Position numbers and translations under genes: made by a program. This document shows positions 47,168-57,313 of a stretch of DNA of 64,000 nt, piece after piece. The stretch is from Tribonema minus (Eukaryota; Sar; Xanthophyceae; Tribonematales; Tribonemataceae), in the NCBI GenBank assembly GCA_017506865.1, contig JAFCMP010000059.1:62001-126000 (forward strand), read 5' to 3'. Each line of letters opens with the position of its first letter. The stretch's first letter is position 1. The notes beneath the pieces were generated by a model, which had not been told where the DNA came from, made no database searches, and was given only the letters and a program-made list of their open reading frames with translations.

Positions 47168-50100
47168 GTGCTATACGTCCATGTCTTTACTGCTGCAGGC
47201 GGGCTCAGTGCGTGCTCAGCAAGCATGTGGCTCAACCTCGTGGTGATGGTGTTCTGCTGTGCAGTCGACACCGTCGCGGAGGCGACTTTGCGGGTGTCGC
47301 AACTGGCCGACAATCAAACATTTGACGCGGCCGGCGACGTCTTTTGCAACGGTCAGACCTTCTTCTCGGCGCAGTCTGCAGGCGTCTGCAACATGGTGAA
47401 CAAAGATTTCGCTCTAGGTTCAGCTATGGATCTGATGGCGGCGGCACGCTTCCGCACGTTCGACCGAGGCGAGACGCGCGCGGTTGTGCACTTGAACGGC
47501 CAAGCGTCATTTATGTGGGAACCTGATGTGCATCACTGTATTCCCATTCCGCAAGGCATGGCTGCCAGGGCTAATCCGCGCTTGTTGTTGCACCTGTCAC
47601 TAATTGTTCATGACCCCCCACAGACGCACCGGCGCTTAGCACTGATCCTCGCATCATGGGCGTGGTGGCCGATTATGTCTTCAAGGCGACGGAGTACACC
47701 TCTCGCATGGACGTGGCAAAACGCATTGCAGCATCCTCTCAGGTACGAACTTTTGCAGCGCAATTTGACTCGTCCTGGAACGTGCTTGGTGCCACTGTAC
47801 CAGCTTGGTTCCAAAGTATGGAACATGATGATTTGAAGACGGCGAGCTCTGATCAGCACCGACTGCACCCAACATCTGGCTCTTTGTTCCGCAAATGCCA
47901 GGTGGATCTGTTCCTGTGCTCCGACGCCCAGTGCACGGTGATGGCAGATCTGACGCACGTCATGTCTGGCGGCGGCACAGTCATCGGTCGCGATGTAGGC
48001 ATGCCCACGCTCGCCATGGGCTTCAGTCGACTTCCCCTCAGCATGGTGGCGCTGCCGACCCGTTTCCTCAACCCCCGCATGACGAGCACCGTCACCCCTT
48101 TCAAAAGCAGTGCGCGCTACCCGGTGCAGAAGGTGGCGTGGACGATGCCGGAGGAGCCGCAGTGGTTGCGACCGGCGCCGGTCATGGCAGAGCTTGGCGG
48201 CCTGGCTCGCACCTTCTCCATCAACAGCAACATCGACTGGAGCAAGCTGCGGATGGGCAACTACCACATCAACTTGAGCAACACCTGCGCCACCGTCATA
48301 TCGTTCGTACACAAATATATGGACAACATGGGATGGAATAAAAGTGATGACTGTGAGCCTACAGCCCTTTACATCTTCAACTCCTACCTGCCGCAGGCGT
48401 ACATTGAGCTGGGCGACACCCCAATAGCGGAGTATGCGGAGGGCGGGTACGGCAAGAACATACGCGACCCTGAGCGCACCACAATCGGCATCCTGAATAA
48501 CATCAAGGCGATGAGTGCCAACAAACCCACGCTGACCACCATGTCCGAACCGGATCGACTGCCAGGGTTGCCATTGACTGCCCTATATTATTGGGGCGTG
48601 AATTACTTTTGTCGAAACGGTTTTGGGCCGAACGCCGCCGATGTGTGCACATTTAGTGATCAGTACGACGGCATCATTGAACACACCATTCCCGCAGCAG
48701 CCGTGATGGTAGGCAAAGCGCCTGTACTAGTTTATGACGTCACGGACGCTGACCTCGCGGAGAAGGGGCTCAACTTTCCTGGCGGGGATTATGCAGCCAA
48801 GGAGTTGGTAGGACCGACTGTGGCACAGCTGTTGGTGGCTCTCGTTGGCATGTCAGAGCTAAATTATCATGGCATGCCGTGGTGCAACATGGATGTTGGT
48901 GCCGACTTACATTGGCGCATCAACGTGCGCCAAACCTTGCCGGATGGCCGCCAGGGCGTCAGGTGAGCACTGCGTTAGGTCACGCACGCTGCTGCATGTG
49001 AAGCGCAACTGCCTTACTCTGTCCTTTCTCTGTCGTGGGAATTGAGCTTGAGACTAAAGCATGTTGAGTTGCTACTTGGCCTAATCACACACACTGCCTT
49101 CCCGCGCTCCTGTTGCACCTGCTTCGCATCGCATCGCATCTCTCGCCAGGGACATGCGCGATTGCCGCGCCACCTGGGTCGCCTATAAGTGGGGCGTGGT
49201 AGACTCGTCAGCAGAAGTCCCTGCCACAACTGGCGCAGAACTGTTACATCAGTTGCCAGTGAACTGGGTCAACATATCTGATTCAGCTGTCGGTCTTGGT
49301 ATCGAATCGGGTCGCTCTACTAACATGGGCACAGGTGAGCAGCGCTTGACCTGTTAGTTGGTGACACGACATGCGTTGTTGCTGCACCCACCGCATGTTG
49401 CGCCACACCTTTGCTGTCGGAAGAGATTGCTATCTCACATGTGATCTATGCGTGTACTCAATGATCTATGCGTGTACTCAATGTCGCATCGGCTGCTGCG
49501 CCCTCGTAGGGTTCAGCGGCTACGCTCCTCCTAGACCGACCGACATACACGCCGCAGCGGAGTCCGTACTGCGCCTAGCCACAGGCAGCATCGGCGAGCA
49601 GCTGGTCTTGGAGGTGGCTAAAGCTGATGAGACCCTAACCTGGACTGGGTCTTTGGTGGTGTTGAGCACGACGCTGGTGGCCGTGCTCGCTACATGTAAG
49701 CAGCAATGGCGCTTTACAGCACACACCTAAAGTACATTAATAAGCATGTGCATTTCGTATATTGAGCACGACGCTGGTGGCCGTGCTCGCTACATGTAAG
49801 CAGCAATGGCGCTTTACAGCACACACCTAAAGTATATTTAATAAGCATGTGCATTTCGTATACCGTGCTCGCTGTGGTGCAGTCGCGCGCAGCGCATCCA
49901 CAGCAACATCGCTATGACCCCAACACTGACAGACATGCACAGTAGGAGTATATCATGCGTGATTTTACAGAATAGTTTATGTAGCATAAGTTATGTATTC
50001 ACTGACTGTCGAGTGACTCGCAGTCTAAGCATGCTGACATCGCTGCAAAGCTGCGGCTTGCGCGTGCAAAGTGCCATGCATCATTGGACTTGGTGCTTTC

Positions 50101-50619
50101 ACGTGGCTAATGCCGTGCGTGCTCCTCCTGCACTGCGTCTGTTCAGACGCCGGACGGAAAGACATTCAACACATCGTCCTCAAGGCTACACCGCTGTGCC
50201 TGGCCAAGTCTGCGGTCGTCCTTGCCAGCCTCGTCGCCGTCGCATTGCCGGCAGTAATGGTCGCGATTGGAGAAGTGAAGGCCAGAGGCAACAATCCTGA
50301 CGGAACCACTGCGGCCATCTCGTGGGTGTACGCTGACGCAGCCGTAGACAATGGCTATCGCCTGGTGGCAGCTGTATCCACGACATTCACGGCGGAGTAT
50401 GATGCGTTTGCGTGGGTTCTTGTCTGGGTGAACCTTGCAGTGTCACTGGTGGCGACTGTTATCATCGCATATGTGGTGTTGCAATTAACGCCGACCACGC
50501 TCAGGTCCAAGTTGCCAGTGCTGGCCCGTCGCGCAACGATTACGGAGTCACAACAACCGCGCAGATCACACTCCACGAACAACTTCGACATGCTAGAGGA
50601 GGTTGCACCTTGCGTGTGA
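47168..50619 (+). CDS. multi-exon membrane protein of unknown function
   Basis: Exons inferred from frame and splice signals: about 47220-47550, 47627-48962 (donor CAG/GTGAGC), 49151-49336, 49501-49696 (acceptor CCTCGTAG; donor CAT/GTAAGC), about 49881-49945, and 50147-50619. The N-terminal part has a hydrophobic segment (WLNLVVMVFCCAVD). A 430-residue exon reads as a folded luminal or extracellular domain with about ten Cys (CRKCQVDLFLC, DDCEPTALYIF, GVNYFCRNGFG). The last exons hold three membrane helices (SLVVLSTTLVAVLA, SAVVLASLVAVALPAVMVAI, VLVWVNLAVSLVATVIIAY). No family recognised. True start lies somewhere at or before 47168. Confidence 0.5.
49662..49862. repeat. 100-bp tandem duplication over an exon end and splice donor
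   Basis: Units 49662-49761 and 49762-49862 differ at a few positions. Each contains the exon end GTGCTCGCTACAT and its donor GTAAGC; a fragment (CCGTGCTCGCT) starts a third time. The second copy gives an alternative donor inside the intron. Confidence 0.85.
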
Positions 50620-51589
50620 TATAATGTATAAAGTTCAGTAGCATTGGGGAAGTGTGACTCTTCGTTGTGAGCCCTTCCTCGCAAATGTAACTTTTTGCTG
50701 TGTGAGAGTGTATGTGCTGGCGTGAGCTTCACAACGCGATGCTTCTGCTGTATGATCATCTAAGTGTCATATGTATGTATAGGCACCGACACAAACACAA
50801 TGTGACCCTCGTCCTGAAACCATGTGATGTTACACTGGTTATGTGTTCAATTGCTGGAGTCCGCTGGGCTCTGCTCATTGCGTGTGCCTGCTTGCGCATG
50901 CGCCTCGCGCGCTGCTGCCGCTGCGATTGTTGCCATGTTGCCGTTGCTGCTACCAGGCTTGCTTCCCGCCTCTTCTCCTCTCGTGTGATCGGCAGCACGG
51001 GCATCTCTGCCGCCGCAACGATTTTTTTGCCAGCACGCACCATGATCAAAGCGTGTTTGCAAGCACAACGGCATCAATTGCTAGAGCGCGCAGCGGCTGT
51101 GTGCCTCGTGGAAACGATCAAGCTTTTGCAAGTTTATGGACGTCGTTGGGTGCGCAGCTGTGGTGATGAAGGCGACACTGCAATGAGCGTACTGTCAGCA
51201 GCTCTTGACAATGGTGCGCACGGGCTGTAGGTGCTTGCGACCGTTCGGCGTGCCCATATGGGCCACGCCATAGTATGACTGCCAAGGTTTGAGATGCGCT
51301 ATTGTGATTGAGATGCGCTATTGTGATTGACCCAGCAGCATGCTCTTGGGTTTCTAAAGCGGTGCAATATAGTAAGAGTTAAAGCCTTGTGGCCAGCTGG
51401 CACTGCAAGTCAGGCCCTTGTGCGTATGTGAAGGACATCGGTCATCCAGTTTCACGCGTGACCACCAATAAGATATAATGCATCGGCCACCATCTTATCC
51501 TGTATGTGCGCAGGCGCCGCGTTCCTGGGTCAATCTGCACAATGCTGCATGGCATCACAACTAATGTTGGTTCCATTGATTGCACAGAC

Positions 51590-51725
51590 ACCAGCTTTGC
51601 CATGCTTGCCACTTGCGCCACGCTTGCCACTTGGGCGATGCTTGCCGCTTGCGCCATGATTGTCACTTGGGCCGTGCTTGTCACTTGCGCCATGCTTGAC
51701 ACTTGTGCTATGCTTGCTACTTTCG
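51590..51725. repeat. 15-18 bp minisatellite
   Basis: About eight units of the type CTTGCCACTTGCGCCATG with small changes; the frame over it (MLATCATLATWAML...) is a repeat artefact. Confidence 0.75.
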
Positions 51726-51894
51726 GGTCATGCGAATCAAATGGAGTCAATAACGTTGAGTGTGAGAGAACCACTGGAGTCACTTGAGTCAGTGGAGTGC
51801 GTTGACTGTGTGGTTTGGTGTTGAGTGTGTTGATTTCCGCGACGTGTGCGAAGCCCACACATAGAAGCTGTTGTGTGGAATGAGGCTCTTGAGT

Positions 51895-52505
51895 CTAGTG
51901 TGCAGTGAGTCTATTGAGTGCAGCAAGTCTATTGAGTGCTTGCCTGTGCTGTGTTGAGTGATGCTTACGCGTGTTACATTGAGTGCGTTGGTTGACAGAA
52001 CCAGTCCAGTCTGCGAGCGCATGCAACTACCAAGTCTGTCGCCACACTTGCGTCAAGAGATGCAATTGAGTTAATTGTCACAAATGCCGCACGCCGCCAC
52101 TACACCCAAGTGGTTCGATTGAACACACAGACTCCAACCTTGCCGCTCTTGCCAACAGCCACTGACATGTTGAGGCGTTGTGTGCGTTGAGTGCATTAAA
52201 GCTATTGACTGCATTGAGTGCGTTGAGTGCATTGAAGCTATTGAGTGCGTGGAGTGCGTTGAGTGCATTGAAGCTATTGACATGTTGAGGCGTTGTGTGC
52301 GTTGAGTGCATTAAAGCTATTCACTGCATTGAGTGCGTTGAGTGCATTGAGACTATTGAGTGCGTGGAGTGCGTTGAGTGCATTGAAGCTATTGACTGCG
52401 CGGACGGCGTTGAGAGCATTGAAGCTGATGACTGCGGTGACTGCGTTGCGTGCATTGAAGCTGACTGCGTTGAGTGCATCGAGAGGCTCGAGTTTGTTGA
52501 GTGCT
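51895..52505. repeat. 'ATTGAGTGCGTTGAGTGC' minisatellite
   Basis: 9-bp based units (TTGAGTGCA/G, TTGAAGCTA) in two main runs, 51895-51990 and 52178-52505, the latter with a higher-order unit near 110 bp starting CATGTTGAGGCGTTGTG. Confidence 0.75.
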
Positions 52506-53104
52506 TCTAGAGAGCCTGCAAGCGCACGTGTTCACCAGAGTCAATCAGCAACTATAGAGTCAACAGATGCACATCAGTCAAATGTCACCGTCGGGTCACG
52601 TTCATGTCACCAGGCACAGCACTATTGGACTCAATTCGTTCGCTCGAACGCACAGGCTCAAACGCTAGCCGCGCTAGTTACACAATCTGCCCTTCACAAC
52701 ATGCCAGCAGACAACGGCACCATGGCCATCGATACAGCTGCCTTCTGCACTCGCTAGGAAGGACTCGAGGTAATCGTGGTGGTAGAGGTGATCACAATTA
52801 CCTAGTCTTGTCTGCCCGGTCGACCAATTCAGGGTACTACCAATTATAATGTGAATATACTAAAAGTGTCAGTAATGTGGTATACGCAAAAAGCTGGCAC
52901 GTCTCCGGTGAAAAACTGTTAGAGCCAGATGAGCTCTCCTAGTGACGTACCGGATGAAGTTATTAAAGCTGCTGAGTAGGCGAGCACGTACCAGAGTCTG
53001 TCACAACATTAGAGTTGAGAGATGCACACCAGTCACATGTCACGAGTCAGCGCACCAACAGACTCACGAAGTTTACCCCGCAGAACAGTTTCCAACCTGT
53101 CCGA

Positions 53105-53420
53105 ATCGGTCCGTCCGTCCCTGCCGTATCAATTCGTCGATCGATTCAAAGCGAAAAGTTCGATTCGTCACCGCGACGTATGTGAATCAACCAGGCACGA
53201 GGGGAGCGAATCGATTGGGGTCGATTGGTGGCGCGCGCACGAGGAAGGGACCTGAGGCTAACGCGGCGGGGCACGAGGCGAAGGAGTCACTAGGCACAGG
53301 TGCGTGACCGAATCAGCTTAACCGATTCGCTTGACGAGGGCCGCATTCACGCTTGCCATCAGTTTGATTGGTGAGGCGCGCGCGAATCGAACAAGCAATC
53401 AAGCAGACGAGGGTGAGTGT
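53105..53420. repeat. paralogue of the hAT insertion site region
   Basis: Left half matches 41995-42085 (TTCGATTCGTCACCGCGACG), right half matches 46540-46770. It appears as the copy without the transposon. Confidence 0.55.
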
Positions 53421-54126
53421 GGCACTGTGGCCATGGCGATGTAGCACAGGAGGAGCAATGCGTATTCAGTCATCGCGGTCCCTAGCACATGTGTGATTTC
53501 GGCTGCCCTGGCCCAGTTTTCTTCACCGGTCTCGGTGTCATTGGTGAGGCCCTCTGACAGTAGGATGTGCTTGGCCATGCTGCAGGACCTTCGGTTCTCT
53601 ATATCGCGGAGCGATTTGCTGCTGCTTTAGTTGTGACGGCTGCGGTGGTTGTGATGTAGTGCAAGCACTTAACCCGATCAATTAAGTTTATTCCAATTTA
53701 ATTATTTACCAATTGTCGGCAAATACCGGCCTTTTTGAACACCGATCGGTCTTTACAAGGTGTCGCCAAAGGGCACGAGGCATCAACTGCAAAGCAACGA
53801 AGGCACAGACTTGAACACAGGCAAGCAGCAGCAGCCACAGAGCGTCAGTGCCTGCCGCAGCAGCAGCTCAAGGCCATGGACAGCCCTGACCACTTCGAGA
53901 ACGAGCCGCCGTTTTTTCCCAGTCCCTGCCTCCAGGTACCCCTCTCCTACTCGCTGGCATGGCAGGGACTCGCCGCCCCACAAGAGGACCGCCCACCAGC
54001 CCTTCTTCAGCCCAGCTTCGCCAGCTTACAGCCCCAGCAGCTCCAGGTACAATTGCCCTTCACCCCCAGCCTACCCCATCTCTGACTTGAAGGCCGTGAA
54101 GCAGCAGTAGGCGCCCGCTATTGGCT

Positions 54127-54624
54127 ATGGGGGCTTGGGATGTATCATACAGCACCCTCACAGATGATGATAGTGGCGCTGAGACGCTGGTGTACAATGT
54201 CAAGGACCTAGCTCGAGGTGATTGTGCCTGCCCGACGCCCGCACCTCAGCACTATCAGGATTTTCCGTGCTGCTTTAACAATGTCTGCATTGGCGGGCCG
54301 GCCGACACCATCCCGGCCCTGCCCAACGTTCGCAACATGTTCCCGCACCAGCCCAACTATGCGGAAGGGCTTGGCAGAGTAAGCATCACCGGCATTCAAG
54401 GCATCAAAAAGGGAGGCCTGCCGCCTGCTCTCATGGAATTCACCGTAGTCAACTGGAGCGACTTCAACCTCCCCATGGAGGGGTTCCCGAGTTCTTTGAG
54501 GGTGCTGCGTCTGAACAAAGACTACAGTATGCCTCTACCGCCCCTGCCCGTGGTCTTAGAGCAGGTGGTGCTTCCGAGGCGGTTCAGGGTGCCCCCGCTC
54601 GCTCGCGTATCTTACATTGGATGA
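54127..54624 (+). CDS. LRR (FNIP-like) protein fragment
   Basis: 165 residues from ATG 54127. The second half (LPPALMEFTVVNWSDFNLPM, FPSSLRVLRLNKDYSMPL, PPLPVVLEQVVLPRRF) parallels the end of the LRR gene at 6562-8033 in order and spacing. The first half has a Cys pair (DCACP, CCFNNVC). Lacks the expected upstream repeats, so it is a short paralogue or remnant, perhaps with an upstream exon in 53735-54110 (low-complexity Pro/Ser). Confidence 0.5.
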   Translation: MGAWDVSYSTLTDDDSGAETLVYNVKDLARGDCACPTPAPQHYQDFPCCFNNVCIGGPADTIPALPNVRNMFPHQPNYAEGLGRVSITGIQGIKKGGLPPALMEFTVVNWSDFNLPMEGFPSSLRVLRLNKDYSMPLPPLPVVLEQVVLPRRFRVPPLARVSYIG

Positions 54625-55249
54625 TACGCATGAGTAACGTCATATGGCGGCCACTGGCAGGCACAATCACGATTACAGAGCGATAGGCGCCTACAGGCGC
54701 AGGAGTCTTGAAGGTTCAACCGGTGGCGAGTAATGTACCATGCATTTTCAACTCAAACTGCGATCAAACATGTGTCGTGAGCGCTCCGCTGTTGGCAGAG
54801 ATCAAACATGTGTCGTGAGCGCTCCGCTGTTTGCAGAGACATGTGCTGGTGCATTGTAAAATCATTGGTGTGTGCTCATGGACAGCGCATTGTGCGCCTC
54901 ACCAGCATGCATGCAGCACATGTGTACAACATCATAGCTGCACCAGCAACGCAGCATCAACAGCATCTCTACTAAGAGTATAACTTGACGTCATGGTGGT
55001 ACTGCTGGTCACCAACTGCTGGTCACCAACGTATAAATTCTTCTCGGCACGTGCGAGACGGTGCGTTTCTGGTACGCAAGACGCTTTGAGTCTTGTGGTC
55101 GCAAAGAGTGTTCAGTGCGCTCGAGATCTGAGTGTGCAGACTTTGGAAGTTGGCACCCCCCACGTGACCACCCGGCGACGGCTGGGATTGCGTTTGGAGC
55201 AGCGGGATTATGCCTTGGACCTTCGCGCCTCCCCACCTTCGCTCGGGAG

Positions 55250-55522
55250 CGCCTGATGGAGACCTTCCTGGGGGCCATTAGTAGCACAACTGCAGTAAAA
55301 ATGAGCCGACGCAGCCCTGGAAAGCCCCAGAGCACGACCCAGCAGGTGGCTGTGGGGATTTACAGTGCAGTGCAAATTGCGGCAATATTTACCCCGGTGG
55401 TGAATATTTCAGTGGCATCATCTGTTGTGCTCACGGGCGTGTTCTCCGCCACAGCAGCGATGACGTATACGTTTGGTCGAGACTGTATCATTGAGTGGAG
55501 GGCAAAGAAACATGCAGCATAG
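55250..55522 (+). CDS. membrane protein fragment, possibly PgsA-like last exon
   Basis: Within a longer frame opening at 55061, the part from RERLMETF to the stop reads as a last exon: SRRSPGKPQSTTQQVAVGIY, then two hydrophobic helices and MTYTFGRDCIIEWRA. The RE-M ... GK-x-T-x-Q pattern recalls phosphatidylglycerophosphate synthase C-termini, but the catalytic CDP-alcohol motif is not in view. Could be a remnant. Confidence 0.3.
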   Translation, partial: RLMETFLGAISSTTAVKMSRRSPGKPQSTTQQVAVGIYSAVQIAAIFTPVVNISVASSVVLTGVFSATAAMTYTFGRDCIIEWRAKKHAA

Positions 55523-56947
55523 TGTGAAGCAATTCAGCACAAAGTCGAGTAAAGGCATAGTTCAAGGGGGGCTTGCTACACCACCTTCAGTTGGTTGTAT
55601 TTTGGAATGAAACGCCAGTCTCTTGTTCATTCTCTCGAAGAGCAGCAGCGCCCTGCTTGTACTATAGTCCTGCTTGTACTATAGTAGGGGAGGTTTCATG
55701 CAGCGTTGTACGTGCCGCTGGCGAGGTTGCAGTCGGACACTGTTTTATCTGCTGTGCCAAGAACCACGCACTTGGGTGTATATCCTCACAGCATGCACAC
55801 TGACGCACATGTATAATAACACAAACTGATTCACCAATAGAAGCGTTTAGCATGTCCACATTTGTATTCTTGCACACTGTGAGGATTTCTTCCATGTTCT
55901 GCATCTTGTGCTTTGTGGCAATGTCTCTCTAAGGTCACTGCATGGAATTCTTTTAGAGCCTGCTGCTGGTTTGTGTTGATTGTGCTACCAACATTGCATG
56001 CGGGTGCAAACGTTTCCTCGGTACACTCACTCTCCAAACTGCTGTAGTGTAGTGTAGTGTAGCATGCTCATGCATTCACTCGGCACACTTCAAACCACAT
56101 TTTGGCGTTCACTCTCGAACAGAACCCTCAGCCTGAAAGCACATCATGCGATGGATTGCATCTGTTGTATTGGATCAAGCTGCGCTCGACTCAATGGAGC
56201 ATTAACCCTCTTCCAGTTGCGTGTAACGCTCTGTTGCGCCAGCCCATGGAATGTCAACGAGGTCTAGGCAAGGCAGCTTGGCTCCAGCAAGGTGATGATG
56301 CACAATAAAGCATTTGTGTCCTTGAAGCACTGTGACAATTGCTCCCGCTTATCACTAAGAAGCCATGTCAGGAGGTGGGCTTCGCCCACATCGCCGAAGG
56401 CGATCTCTTCGGTCCTAGCGATTTGCATCAATGGTGTGCATGTGTGCCGTCGCAGACTTGCCAGGTGCACGGTTGCTGCGCTGCACACAATGGACACACT
56501 GGATGCGATCGCTTCTGCTTGTGGCCATTGTGTCCTTGTAACGGTTGCAATGAAGCATTTGTGTCCTTGAAGCACTGAAGCAATTGCTCGCGCTCATCAA
56601 CAGGAAGCTATGGCATCAATAGTGTGCATGTGTGCCGTTGCAGACTTGCCAGGTCCATGCATGCATACTGCGCTGCACACAACTGACACAATAGATGCAA
56701 ATTGCTTCTGCTTGTGGCCATTGTGTCCTTACGTATCGGCTGCACTCGTGTCCTTGAAGCACTGAAGCAACTGCTCGCGCTCGTCAACAAGAAGCTGTGG
56801 CATCAATAGTGTGCATGTGTGCCATCGCAGACTTGCCAGGTGCATGCTTGCTGCGCTGCATACTCGGACACACTGTTGCTCCCATCGTTCGAACTAAGTA
56901 TCGGCAATTATCATTTACATGTTTTATGATCGGTAATATGACTCTTC
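55523..56947. other. non-coding host DNA
   Basis: No gene supported; holds the tandem repeats at 56300-56890 and a short GTAGTGTAGTGTAG run at 56044. Confidence 0.5.
56300..56890. repeat. about 190-bp tandem repeat, three copies
   Basis: Each unit contains GTGTGCATGTGTGCC, GCAGACTTGCCAGGT, CTTCTGCTTGTGGCCATTG and GTGTCCTTGAAGCACTG. Copies begin near 56427, 56620 and 56808 with earlier partial sequence from 56300. Confidence 0.75.
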
Positions 56948-57172
56948 CAATGGTGTCAACTTTGGATATCACGTCTCCTGCTTGATTTCCGGAAAGGCAG
57001 CATGGTGCAGCTGGTGAAAACCAGCCTGTTACTGTGATGTTTGGGGTTCGAATCCCTTGAAAGACTAGTGTTGTGGTTTATCCTTCACTAGTCATTCCGT
57101 GGGTCATATACTTGGAAGTGTGGCTGCTGAACAGAGGATGATGCCGCTTCACTTCCTAAGTTGACGCCAATG
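56948..57172. mobile_element. second 225-bp non-autonomous element with tRNA-like boxes
   Basis: Same ends, length and internal A/B-box-like sequence as 29280-29504, about 95% identical. Flanks GACTCTTC and GATAGACC do not match, so its TSD was lost or an exchange occurred. Ends 142 bp before the tyrosine-recombinase-like gene. Confidence 0.8.
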
Positions 57173-57313
57173 GATAGACCAAATGCCGACAATTCATGGT
57201 AAATAATAATACCACTGAATATTTTCAATTTTATTTTTTTGTGTAGGCACCTGACAGGCTCGCACTCACTTCTCATCTCACAAGCAGCAGCAACCAGCCA
57301 CAGCCCAAGCGCC

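Larger units (their letters stand above)
50625..53730. other. non-coding host DNA with minisatellites
   Basis: No gene supported. Arrays inside are listed separately; a segment at 53105-53420 resembles the flanks of the hAT element. Confidence 0.5.

Noticed and set aside
52071..52510. Thr/Ser/His and Cys/Ile/Glu repeat peptides
   Set aside because: Translations of the TTGAGTGC minisatellite in several frames on both strands; no coding bias.
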